A program made the position numbers and the translations under genes. From Diphasiastrum complanatum (lineage: Eukaryota > Streptophyta > Lycopodiopsida > Lycopodiales > Lycopodiaceae), in assembly GCA_029204225.1 (NCBI GenBank), contig CM055101.1, positions 38,731,374 to 38,795,373 on the forward strand: a DNA stretch of 64,000 nt, read 5' to 3'. The notes beneath the pieces were generated by a model. It saw only the letters and a list, made by a program, of their open reading frames with translations, was not told the origin of the DNA and did no database searches. Positions 46,601-52,432 of this stretch are shown here, piece after piece; the stretch's first letter is position 1; each line of letters begins with the position of its first letter.

Positions 46601-46979
46601 AACAGGCTACATGTGAAAGCTGGCCCAAAAGCAATCGTCTCACAACTACATAGGTCTTTGTTGATATGATATTGGGTGCGGTAGATTTGTCACCACAAAG
46701 GCTTCTGTTAATTCTTATTCCTGTGAGCAAAGGAGTGGGGCAATGAGAGATCTTCAACTTTACCCTGTTTCACTTATAGTACAAATATAAGGTTTCTTAA
46801 TTGAAGCATTATGTAATTTGTTCATAATACCATTCTAACTATGTAAAACCAAAAACATAATTCTGTTCAAAAGCATAAGAGACATACCATTAGCTCTTCA
46901 AACTGAAGGAGATACCATGCACGGACAATGGCTTCAACCCTCTTGCAAAGCAGCAAAAATTCTTTATCTATGTCATCCT
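13061..46979 (-). CDS. DUF3754 membrane protein, 14 exons found, first exon not located
   Basis: Spliced host gene. Exons in transcription order: 46979-46888 (5' border uncertain), 45782-45669, 35124-35020, 34817-34746, 34429-34317, 15454-15305, 15183-15106, 14910-14811, 14684-14613, 14467-14367, 14114-13997, 13780-13721, 13477-13367, 13168-13061. All introns are GT-AG, phases agree at every join, and there is no internal stop. The ~464 codons match the plant DUF3754 family: [64 protein letters not shown], two hydrophobic segments ([14 protein letters not shown] and [17 protein letters not shown]), [35 protein letters not shown], stop TGA at 13,063-13,061. Arabidopsis AT3G19340 is, as I recall it, a relative of about 490 residues. 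The biochemical role is unknown. Two introns (about 10.5 and 18.9 kb) are filled with transposons. Confidence 0.93.
15455..18168. other. Intron sequence, no gene seen
   Basis: Left part of the 18.9-kb DUF3754 intron. No convincing reading frame. It holds a run of 21 G at 16,029-16,049. At 17,740-18,050 there is degenerate sequence with recurring CCAAGGAG/AATGGCCAAGAATGCC words, also met near 37,450 and 50,650. Confidence 0.5.
16029..16049 (+). repeat. Homopolymer of 21 G
   Basis: An uninterrupted G21 tract follows GAGAGGGC. Its length in any read set is likely to vary; an assembly or slippage artefact cannot be excluded. Confidence 0.9.
18169..19551 (+). pseudogene. Fragment of a plant J-protein-type thioredoxin-like gene
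   Basis: Exons with GT-AG borders: tentative 18169-18204 ([12 protein letters not shown]), then 19056-19192 ([36 protein letters not shown]), 19334-19404 ([20 protein letters not shown]) and 19499-19551. Exons two and three join in phase through an Arg codon. The two central exons resemble a thioredoxin-like segment found in large plant DnaJ-domain proteins. The J domain and the rest of the protein are absent, and the last piece leaves the family and stops quickly. The fragment lies antisense inside the long DUF3754 intron. I infer a duplicated gene piece; expression is unknown. Confidence 0.6.
19552..20630. other. No gene seen
   Basis: An open stretch at about 19,525-19,680 could encode some 50 residues (with [20 protein letters not shown]) in a frame different from the preceding exon; I cannot assign it. 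A short GAT triplet repeat lies near 20,000-20,018. The rest is AT-rich sequence without features. Confidence 0.4.
20631..20884 (-). pseudogene. LINE ORF2 C-terminal fragment (copy 1)
   Basis: On the minus strand this encodes the last ~85 residues of a LINE ORF2: [25 protein letters not shown], then [11 protein letters not shown] and an acidic/His tail before the stop. It is cut at 20,884 by the simple-repeat tail of the next LINE, which appears to have inserted into it. The QPLITSFF segment is at 20,730-20,753. Confidence 0.82.
20885..20943. repeat. (AG)n followed by (AAAG)n, LINE 3' tail
   Basis: About 46 bp of AG dinucleotides then three AAAG units directly precede CTTTATTACTATCTTTTCC. 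Related (GAAA)n-CTTTATTAA junctions occur at 51,831 and 52,433, so this is the 3' tail of the adjoining minus-strand LINE (TTTC/TC repeat in its sense orientation), not a random microsatellite. Confidence 0.85.
20944..24275 (-). pseudogene. LINE (copy 2), ORF2 endonuclease-RT, broken
   Basis: Minus-strand ORF2 with frameshifts and stops. The apurinic-type endonuclease starts at about 24,265 ([13 protein letters not shown]), has [19 protein letters not shown] near 23,810 and ends with VVDYLMGS...LSDH near 23,470. A His/Pro/Ser-rich linker follows. RT starts near 22,960 (PIHKNGD), has GVKQGCSLS near 22,350 and the active site FYADDVVLV near 22,225. The C-terminal tail, with a stop inside [11 protein letters not shown], is at 21,379-21,356; the 3' UTR follows. 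At about 24,270 the sequence switches strand to ORF1. The broken frames make it inactive. Confidence 0.88.
24276..25553 (+). pseudogene. LINE ORF1 on the opposite strand (5' inversion)
   Basis: Plus-strand reading with an Ala/Ser/Pro-rich low-complexity N-terminus built from CTCGCTGCTG-like units (24,300-24,720), then a coiled coil ([18 protein letters not shown] and, in the next frame, [25 protein letters not shown]). SWVAVLKKG and an RRM-like segment ([31 protein letters not shown]) follow. This order is that of LINE ORF1 RNA-binding proteins. One frameshift near 24,955 and stops from 25,219 on break it. It reads outward from the start of the adjoining ORF2, which is the geometry of a 5' inversion. 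Confidence 0.75.
25554..27640 (-). pseudogene. LINE (copy 3), 5'-truncated RT to 3' end
   Basis: Minus-strand ORF2 starting inside RT. The RT core runs 27,637-27,137 ([46 protein letters not shown]). One TAG replaces a Gln codon, then the frame continues 27,097-25,967 through the thumb and a CCHC-type finger ([20 protein letters not shown]). Coding similarity continues past the TAG at 25,967-25,969 ([13 protein letters not shown]) to a final stop near 25,800. Endonuclease and ORF1 are missing. This is the least decayed LINE ORF here: only C-to-T type stops are seen in it. Confidence 0.88.
27641..29781. other. No identified gene
   Basis: AT-rich sequence. Two plus-strand reading frames of 66-69 codons (28,859-29,068 and 29,310-29,510) have ordinary composition but match no family I know. 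No LTR ends, splice pairs or repeats could be supported. Confidence 0.35.
29782..30006 (-). CDS. Unidentified 74-codon ORF, start region present three times
   Basis: Minus-strand frame beginning [20 protein letters not shown], with [20 protein letters not shown] in the middle and a stop after GGGNFL. An in-frame TAA lies just before the Met. I do not recognise the product. The first ~45 codons recur in identical form at 30,218-30,084 and, on the duplicated flank, near 31,243-31,109. It lies in the large DUF3754 intron on the same strand. It may be a captured exon or chance. Confidence 0.3.
   Translation of the reverse strand: MAVSVFGEDLYYNRFLSSLMDWLVTLLEQEVMELHLSKMQRAKKIYNTCLDLVKMKFIGPYMKEKLPPGGGNFL
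29869..30292. repeat. 212-bp exact-looking tandem duplication
   Basis: Bases 29,869-30,080 and 30,081-30,292 appear identical. Each unit consists of about 183 bp of flanking DNA (from ATAGATTTTTTTAGCCC to AACAGCAAAG) plus the first ~29 bp of the hAT-like element (CATAGTTGCAGCGCGATTCC and on). The flanking part appears a third time, uninterrupted, at 31,105-31,287. Confidence 0.88.
30264..31079. mobile_element. Non-autonomous hAT-like element with 13-bp inverted ends
   Basis: 816 bp bounded by CATAGTTGCAGCG at the left and CGCTGCAACTATG at the right, a perfect 13-bp inverted repeat. Subterminal DNA at both ends carries copies of the palindrome GAATCGCGATTC, as expected of transposase-binding repeats. 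The interior is GC-rich (30,530-30,680) with no transposase. The terminus CATAGTTGCA matches the right end of the hAT relic at 42,799. I found no 8-bp target duplication at this copy. Confidence 0.75.
31088..31290. repeat. Third copy of the flank of the hAT-like element
   Basis: From CAGGTCTAGACAAGTATTATAG to CAGCAAAGCA this repeats 29,851-30,053. Here the sequence runs on without the element (GCAAAGCATATGTTCATAAAAAG), so it looks like the unoccupied version of the site. Confidence 0.85.
31579..31647. repeat. (AG)n microsatellite
   Basis: About 70 bp of AG repeats with a single AAAG interruption near 31,631. No LINE 3' end was recognised beside it, unlike the AG tract at 20,885. Confidence 0.9.
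31650..34316. other. Intron sequence with two possible LTR primer-binding sites
   Basis: No gene seen. GGCTCTAATACCAA at about 32,471-32,484 is the reverse complement of a TTGGTATTAGAGC binding site, suggesting a minus-strand LTR element with its LTR to the right. TGGTATCCGAGC at 33,546-33,557 is a one-mismatch plus-strand site with an LTR-like segment to the left. A T-rich run lies at 33,810-33,830 and a (CA)n tract at about 34,068-34,083. Neither LTR has confirmed borders or coding sequence. Confidence 0.4.
34317..35124 (-). CDS. DUF3754 gene, exons 3-5
   Basis: Three exons of 105, 72 and 113 bp. They encode [20 protein letters not shown] through [13 protein letters not shown], then [13 protein letters not shown] through HVPKYANQ, then [17 protein letters not shown] through [11 protein letters not shown]. 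The last donor (AG|GTAGGT at 34,317) leaves two bases of an Arg codon that the exon at 15,454 completes. Introns inside the cluster are 202 and 316 bp. Confidence 0.93.
35125..36165. other. Intron sequence, no gene seen
   Basis: Right flank of exon 3 inside the 10.5-kb DUF3754 intron. Only short reading frames; no repeat structure that I could support before the gypsy LTR begins. Confidence 0.4.
36170..36628 (-). repeat. 3' LTR of a minus-strand Ty3/gypsy chromovirus
   Basis: On the minus strand it starts TGCCAGGGAGAGTTATGG, 37 bp after the pol stop codon, and belongs to the same LTR family as 7,122-7,527. It contains GCTATAAGTAGGG as a likely TATA region and a ~35-bp tandem repeat (TAAGCTATGAAAGCA-CACATAAGCAAGA) near 36,205-36,270. 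The lower border is approximate. Confidence 0.72.
36666..37440 (-). pseudogene. Ty3/gypsy integrase C-terminus and chromodomain
   Basis: Minus-strand reading: integrase C-terminal part ([20 protein letters not shown], then [42 protein letters not shown]). A TGA at about 36,848 is followed by a chromodomain ([20 protein letters not shown]) and a short tail ending at 36,666. The chromodomain places it among chromoviruses, whose integrases are thought to use it to target heterochromatin. Frameshifts near 37,240 and the missing catalytic core make it dead. The strand is opposite to its LTR relative at 7.1 kb. Confidence 0.85.
37441..38021. other. Unassigned segment between two gypsy fragments
   Basis: A 134-codon minus-strand frame exists (38,024-37,620) but has unusual composition and no family match. 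The left third contains the words GCCCAAGGTATCCATAGGGCCC and CTCAAGGCCCAT, related to the degenerate repeats near 17,750 and 50,650. I treat it as non-coding spacer. Confidence 0.35.
38022..39660 (+). pseudogene. Ty3/gypsy pol fragment (RT end, RNase H, integrase)
   Basis: Plus-strand relic. It begins inside the RT C-terminus ([20 protein letters not shown]), enters RNase H ([20 protein letters not shown], then frameshifted TDHYTLKYF and [11 protein letters not shown]), and has a long intact integrase frame at 38,723-39,541. That frame carries the HHCC finger ([18 protein letters not shown]) and the three catalytic acids: D in [11 protein letters not shown] in VSDRDPKF, E in [15 protein letters not shown] stop at 39,539 precedes a frameshifted C-terminal piece ([18 protein letters not shown]) that ends abruptly near 39,660. 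No chromodomain or LTR was identified. It is a different lineage from the minus-strand neighbour. Confidence 0.9.
39661..40120. other. GC-rich segment, possible LTR remnant
   Basis: Clearly richer in G and C than its surroundings, beginning TGTTACAGTCC and ending GTGACAGTAACCA. It resembles in composition the gypsy LTR at 61,860 but I could not align them with confidence. No coding sequence. Confidence 0.3.
40190..41860 (-). pseudogene. hAT-family transposase, BED finger plus DUF659, decayed
   Basis: Minus-strand multi-exon relic. The BED-type finger is near 41,830-41,690 ([16 protein letters not shown], then out of frame [19 protein letters not shown]). A Ser/Gly/Pro-rich linker follows to about 41,300, then [20 protein letters not shown]. 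The DUF659 domain is at about 41,045-40,690: [11 protein letters not shown] with a TGA inside, [47 protein letters not shown]. Later exons ([43 protein letters not shown] ending at a GTATGA donor at 40,190) match the region after DUF659. The C-terminal dimerisation domain was not found. Stops and a frameshift make it inactive. Confidence 0.82.
42700..42799 (-). mobile_element. Terminus of the hAT element
   Basis: The sequence ends ...CAGAATCGCGTTTCTGTGCAACTATG at 42,799. Read inward from the right this is CATAGTTGCA followed by AGAAACGCGATTC, close to the ends of the 30,264-31,079 element. It lies about 940 bp upstream of the transposase BED finger, where the 5' end should be. The partner terminus beyond 40,190 was not found. 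Confidence 0.6.
43168..43506 (-). CDS. Ty1/copia gag N-terminal fragment
   Basis: Frame of 112 codons with the features of copia gag start: [20 protein letters not shown] (the substrate-like NYxxWK block), then [21 protein letters not shown] primer-binding site and LTR lie upstream on the same strand. The frame stops early and no pol follows, so only the 5' end of an element is present. It sits in the long DUF3754 intron. Confidence 0.78.
   Translation of the reverse strand: MASLGESLLSESSRLNSTNCRAWKFKMSNILMDIVVGSEPLRTSGPDLKDYISRRHKAHRVIILYVNGNAIPHICNARDLAEAWNILRPMFETVASVRLIYLQNSFSLPFTD
43936..43947 (-). other. Primer-binding site of the copia fragment
   Basis: GCTCTAATACCA is the reverse complement of TGGTATTAGAGC, a one-base variant of the initiator Met tRNA site. 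It lies between the LTR (higher coordinates) and gag (lower coordinates), as required for a minus-strand element. Confidence 0.75.
43948..44449 (-). repeat. Probable 5' LTR of the copia fragment
   Basis: Begins directly at the primer-binding site (plus-strand TGATGAAATGCAAG). It contains CTATAACG-type TATA context in reverse near 44,140. The outer border near TAGGTGTTTCA (about 44,449) is a guess from TG...CA rules. Confidence 0.45.
44450..45668. other. Intron sequence, no gene seen
   Basis: AT-rich, without long frames or recognisable repeats, adjoining DUF3754 exon 2. Confidence 0.4.
45669..46979 (-). CDS. DUF3754 gene, exons nearest the 5' end
   Basis: Exon 46979-46888 encodes [20 protein letters not shown] to FEELM; exon 45782-45669 encodes [20 protein letters not shown] to FLEILFQ. 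The first has a GTATGT donor at 46,887. Its acceptor is either at 46,980 or two bases further in, so the phase to the missing first exon is open. In relatives about 30 residues precede this point. I found no exon for them between 47,000 and 64,000, so it is either short and overlooked or beyond the right edge. Confidence 0.9.
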
Positions 46980-48299
46980 CTGATGATTGGAGAATTGATG
47001 GATTATTTATGCCCAAGAGAGAAGACAATCAGAACAAGATATGAAACTGTAAACACAAGAAGGCAACCCTTCCAACTGCCGTATGCTTGCTGAGTAAAAA
47101 AAAGTCGCTTCTTTTATATCTAGTGCTCAAGAAAGCTACTAAGTTCAAGAAGTTTGTTATAGAAATCAAAATTTCCACATTTTAATAACAGATTCACATT
47201 ATTTAAACTTCAAATTAGAAAGTCTGGCTCCAGTTTTTAGATCAAGGTCCAATTAAGATAGTGCTTGAGGTTAGTACTACAGCAGACTGCCAGTATAATT
47301 CCAAAGGATTTAGATTTGATTCTTTCAAAATTGATTTGGAAACAGCAACTCTCTGAACACAACTCAAATCAAGACAGAAAATTCGCAAAAAATTGATTAA
47401 GTTCCCAGAATAACATGGTGAAACACTAAGCCTCAGTTTTATTTGAAATACAAACATAATCTGCACACTAGTGCATGTATGAAAGCAGAATCAAAAGAAT
47501 GGAAAACTACTGAATAGTATGACACTGATAGAAGGATGAGTTGATTGATGATCTATTTCTAGGATGCCAATGGCAAGGTGATTCATACAACTTACAAACA
47601 AGCAGCCTTTCTATGCCATCATGGACAAAGATATCAGATTCATGATTCATTCTACCAAAAATAGAACTTACAAAGTACATGGTATTCAGTGGTTTATTTT
47701 GTCATTCAAACCTTAGGCATGGCCACATCAATCCCATAAACTATTGAAGTGAAGCAATTCATAAGCGACTCAAGTAACTTATAAAAATTCTTCATTGAAT
47801 TTGTTCCAACGCCATAATGCTATCTCCACTGAATAGCTGTTTATGTAAGCTTCTAAAGAGCACATATCTTACTATCTTATCATCTAAAGCTCCCAAAAAG
47901 TTTATAATTTTAGCATTTGAACATTTCAGTAGATTGTGTCCAAAAGCCTCAGACTAGGAGCTCCGCGATATCTGTAAAAGTTTGCACTAGCTCTAAGGAG
48001 AGTTTGCTTACAGACAGCATAAGTTAACTAGGTGTTTGATACTTGTGTTCCGTTGGAGGATGAATCAGTAATGGACCGTACTCAGAAGTTTTGGTCACTC
48101 TTATAATTAGGATTTCAATAATAGCTTGCTATAAAAAATTAGGATAGTGAAGCTCTCATCCTTTAGCCCCAATGCCCTGATTTTCTGTCTTCTTCATCAG
48201 TTTCAGATATAATGTCATAGGATGTTTACTTGCGGCAAGCCGACAAGGGGGCACCGAGATAACCCATATTTCAACCCTTTCATTATAGCCTTGCGCATT
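46980..48299. other. 5' intron or flank of the DUF3754 gene
   Basis: No supported exon. A 36-codon open stretch on the minus strand near 47,825-47,715, flanked by AG and GT, was considered but does not resemble the family N-terminus. Confidence 0.35.
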
Positions 48300-48307
48300 T
48301 TCAGCAC

Positions 48308-48630
48308 CATAGTTACAAAGATATTTGAATAGAGTAGATTTGAATCATGATTTGCGTCAAGATTTTATGGATTCATATGATTTTTTGAAAGATTGAAATT
48401 GAGCAAAGTTTCAAAAGAATAATATTTATGTGAAGATTGGCAAGGATCATGTGTCATTGGCATACATTGAAAGACCTACACATTCCATAGTCCCCAGAAC
48501 TTATCGGAATAAATTCTATATTTGAAAATTTATCTGAAGATGCTTCAAATTTTGATTAGGAGCAGAACAAAGATTTGAATCTTCCATCAGGTCAAAAAAA
48601 CCCTTTGAATCAAGATTCATTGTAACCACA
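48308..48630. mobile_element. hAT-type MITE with 8-bp target duplication
   Basis: 323 bp beginning CATAGTTACAAAG and ending CATTGTAACCACA. The ends pair as imperfect inverted repeats (CATAGTTACAA against TGTGGTTACAA). TTCAGCAC occurs on both sides (48,300-48,307 and 48,631-48,638), an 8-bp target duplication, the size made by hAT transposases. The interior is AT-rich with no coding potential. Confidence 0.72.
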
Positions 48631-48638
48631 TTCAGCAC

Positions 48639-49730
48639 CAATCATCCCCCACATGTAGCAGGCACAGATGCAGTTTTCAAAAATTTGACGACAATGATCA
48701 TACAAGGATAGCAAGCATAAGTCCAATTTTCCCATTTGTCTTTGAAAGCTTGCTATTTGAAGGGTAAAACTTCCTTTGAGAATGAAGGGCCTGTTTTATC
48801 TTTAAATTTCAAAAGACTTCTAAGTTTCAAGGCAAACAGCCTTTCTGAACATAATCTTGTTCTGTGTGAAAGGAAGAATTTTAAGTTTAAGCCTCATAAA
48901 AAGTTCAATTTTTCAGTTTTATATTCCAAACACAACATTAATTTTAAAAATAACCTTTTGACCAACAGAATAGGCCTTTGACATGCATTGCAAATGTAAA
49001 GAAATCAGGTTTCAGTCTCATCGCTAGAAAGCATATGGTTTTTAGAAAGAAGGAAGTGCTTGAGGTGGGAATGGGATTAGGGGGAATTTTTGTGCTGGAG
49101 ATTATGGGATATATGGAGAGGTGGCTCAAAGAGAGCTTAGCAGGAAACTAAGGGAGGCTGCCAAGGAGGGTGAGAGGAAAGGAAGCAGGCCGAGTAAGGT
49201 AATAGGTGTTATGAACTTAATTACATTATAATACATATATTGATATCAATGAAGAACAATGGCTAAAGCCCCACAAGCAGTAGCTAAGCATAGACAAGAC
49301 GTCTCCCAGAAATTGCCCAAGCAGTACCTGTTAAAAAAGAAGCAATACAATTATCTACCTAATTAAATGACAGCCCTATATATGCTATCTAGAGTCCCTT
49401 AGAGGAACCTTCTAGAAATGCCCTTAGAGGAACCTTCTAGAAATTAGGGAAATCAGGGTACCTAGGTCCCATAAGGATGGAGACTCTTTGGATGAGCAGT
49501 AATAAGTGAGTGTTCATCACTTTACCTTGATTTTACTATAATTATTTCTCTTTCAAAAGATACTTGATGAATTCTTGAGTTGAGCTTGAAATTCATGACT
49601 TTTTGACTTTAAAAAAGCTTGGAGAATCAGCTTGAAAACTCCCAAAGTTTTGCTTGAATTTTTGCCTATGAAAAAATTTGGAAAAATAAATATGAAAATC
49701 TTGTTTCAGGGTGTCGTAATAGACTGTTTT
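48639..49730. other. No gene seen
   Basis: An 81-codon plus-strand frame (48,736-48,981) is Lys/Asn/Phe-rich and looks like chance in AT-rich DNA. A 25-bp unit (CCCTTAGAGGAACCTTCTAGAAAT) is tandemly doubled near 49,393-49,445. Confidence 0.4.
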
Positions 49731-49734
49731 TCGT

Positions 49735-50074
49735 ACCCCCCCAAAACATTCCTTTGTCATGCCCCACCCATGGATAGCACAGGGTAGGAGCAGGAGGCAG
49801 CCCCGCCTCCATTCTTTGATGAAAGACAAGTGATAACAACTAAGGCTACCACCCATCCTTTGTGATTCGTGAGGGGTGGTAGAATATTCTCTCCCCCCTT
49901 CATTCATCTTCCATAACAAAAGAGGAATTGTACAACCCCCCTCAATCCAAAAACTAAAAAGACTCCTTTGTCATGCCACACCCATGGATAGTAGGCCCGA
50001 TAGGAGTGGGGCCGGCCCCACCTCCATTTTTAGACGAAAGACAAGTGGCAGCAACTAAGGCTACCACCCATCCA
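49735..50074. repeat. Direct repeat of about 110 bp, spaced 232 bp
   Basis: The segment from CCTTTGTCATGCC...ACCCATGGATAG to GCTACCACCCATCC occurs near 49,750-49,860 and 49,968-50,074 with scattered differences. A related AGATTAGGGGAAATTAGGGTAC segment near 50,190 also echoes 49,440. The source element is unknown. Confidence 0.7.
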
Positions 50075-51830
50075 AAGATTTTCTCAATGGACAATAAAGA
50101 CAGACATCCAAATATTTTGACAACTTCATTGGACCGATGGATGCCTCATTTCTTCATGCACGGTTCACTCGATGGCGGAATCTTCTAGAGATTAGGGGAA
50201 ATTAGGGTACTTGGGTACCATAAGGACATGCCCTTCATAGTGATTGGAATTTGGCCTAGTACCTCAAGGTATGCTAATTAAGCAAATTACTAGTAATTAG
50301 GATTAGTGGAGGAGGATGAGTCCATAACAATCCCCAACTTTAAACATTGACCCCCTATAACCCTAAAAAGTAGAAGAAAGGCCCCAAGAAAAAATTGTGC
50401 TGATAGCCAATCGTGAACAAACGAGAAAATAGAACTATTAGAAAATGCATGCACCAATGGAGATATTGAAGGAGAGGACATAAGTTGTCACAACAAGTAT
50501 TTCACAAGCAACACACAAAAATCCACAAAGCATTGTATAATCACTATAAATTATGTTGTAAATGTATCTCTGTTGTAATGAAATGATATCATTGAAATGT
50601 GGCCACTATAACTATCAAAATAACAAAAGTTGAAAGAGATATCAATCCAAAGCGGCTATCAAGGAATCTTAATGGCCCAAGATTCCCAAAGGAAGGCAAC
50701 ATCATAAAGGAAGCCAATTGAAATATTCCAAGGCAATCAAATGGCCCAAGAATACCTCCAAGGACAACAACTTGGCAATTATAGCAACATCATCATCGAA
50801 GGTCAAGTGATATGCAACAACCAGGAATGCCAAGGAACTTGAGGTAGATCATGTAGCAACCAAGATTGCCAGATCAGCTCAACAAACAACAACTAGAATG
50901 GACATCAAAGCAACAACCCAAGGTATCCGCAATGCCCAAGAACGTCTAATAGTATCCAAGAAAAAAGTGTCAACACTCCAAGGAATACATAAAGCCCAAG
51001 AGTGTATAACATCAACATTTATTGCCCCAAACCCATCCATGAAAGCACAAGGACACCATATACTACACAAACACTACTCTAAAAGGATCTCATTGAGATG
51101 AGCAACAATGACCATGTGAAAGACATCCTTTGACAATGGATGCAAAAGCACTAAAGGGACGGTAGACGCAACAATAGGACTAGCACATATCTCAATCAAA
51201 GATGTAGAATGTAGAGCTAGAGAGGACACAACCTCACCATAAAAAATTGGAGAACCATCAAGCATATGTCAAACCTCTAGAATGTCATCTACACGAGGCT
51301 CAAAGACAATCTATATCTAACCATCAAGAAACATGCAACCATCTGACATATGTAGATCTATAGGAGATGAAAGATGAACAAAGTCATGGACATCACCACC
51401 AAAGCACTCAAATCAACATCAATCTATATCTCACCCTCACAACGAACATGACGCATAAGGAGCACACCATGTTGACAAGAACATACGTGATGCAATGTGG
51501 CATAGCGACTCTGAAAGGCTCGCGCAATAGGACTCAACGTCTATAGCACCACGTACGTGTGTATGCAGCAGCCTAGAACGGAGCAACAACAATCTGACCT
51601 ATCATGTAATGTGGAACCATCAATAGGGACTAGAAAGGCATCTACACACTACTCAAATGTAAGCTATAGCCGGGATGTTGAAGGACTTGGAGAACATGAA
51701 ATAGAAGTAGTAACCTATGGCCGATCATCAAGAAAGGACATGTGAAATCGCATGAGGCCTAAGCAAATCAGCAAAAACATCTGCAACCAAAGGACAAGTA
51801 GGAACTGCTAGAAGTCTAGCGACGACTAAC
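50075..51830. other. Degenerate repeat-rich non-coding region
   Basis: From 50,640 to 51,020 the words CCAAGGAAT, AATGGCCCAAGA and AAGGCCAATT-like variants recur every 40-70 bp without a strict period. Related stretches occur at 17,740-18,050 and 37,440-37,620. No convincing gene. Confidence 0.45.
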
Positions 51831-52432
51831 GAAAGAAAGAAAGAAACAAAGCTTTATTAATGTCTTTTCCATGCCAAGTCTGTGGTATCAGTGGGAGCGC
51901 ATAAAACGTCTCCGAAAATAGTAAAGAAAGTACATGTAGATAAACTACTAGGTAAACCAAGCTGAACTAAATTATGCAAAAAATATGCAATGTAAGGTAC
52001 AAAAAACATGTGCGATATAACTGAGTCTAAAAATATATCATATATCGTAGTGTCATCATCATGTTGCTCTATTGGGAATGAGAAATGATGTAATACGAAC
52101 TGCTACAGGAGGAAGAAGAGGGGTGTGCTGCTGGCGTCATCTGCAAGACTGGTCAATGAGATCTGTGTCTCCTTATGGTAGGTCGGATAGCTCGAGCCGC
52201 AACGTGACTCTGTCTAATGCACTTCTCTAATCTTTGTGTGTATCTATGTGTGCATGTATATCATCGCCATCATCATCATCATCAACGGTATTTGTGGACT
52301 CTGGGTCTCTGCCCTAGGTCTCCTCCTGGAAAAGAATGATGTGATCTAGAGTTATGTTTGACATAAGTCTTGTCGCAGTAGGAACATCTCTCGTACCATA
52401 AGTGCAATGCAACGTGGATCCATGTATGTGAT
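51831..52432 (-). pseudogene. LINE 3' fragment (copy 4)
   Basis: Starts with a (GAAA)n-CAAAGCTTTATTAATG tail at 51,831. The 3' UTR leads to an ORF2 tail that reads [14 protein letters not shown] at 52,354-52,300, where the two stops are TAA and TAG at Gln-compatible positions. It is cut at 52,432 by the tail of the next LINE, inside the codons for the MDPRC block. Confidence 0.8.

Noticed and set aside
47715-47825. A 36-codon open stretch (HYGVGTNSMKNFYKLLESL) with AG and GT edges, as a further DUF3754 exon
   Set aside because: It does not resemble the family N-terminus, the acceptor lacks a good pyrimidine tract, and the frame is bounded by stops on both sides; chance is likelier.
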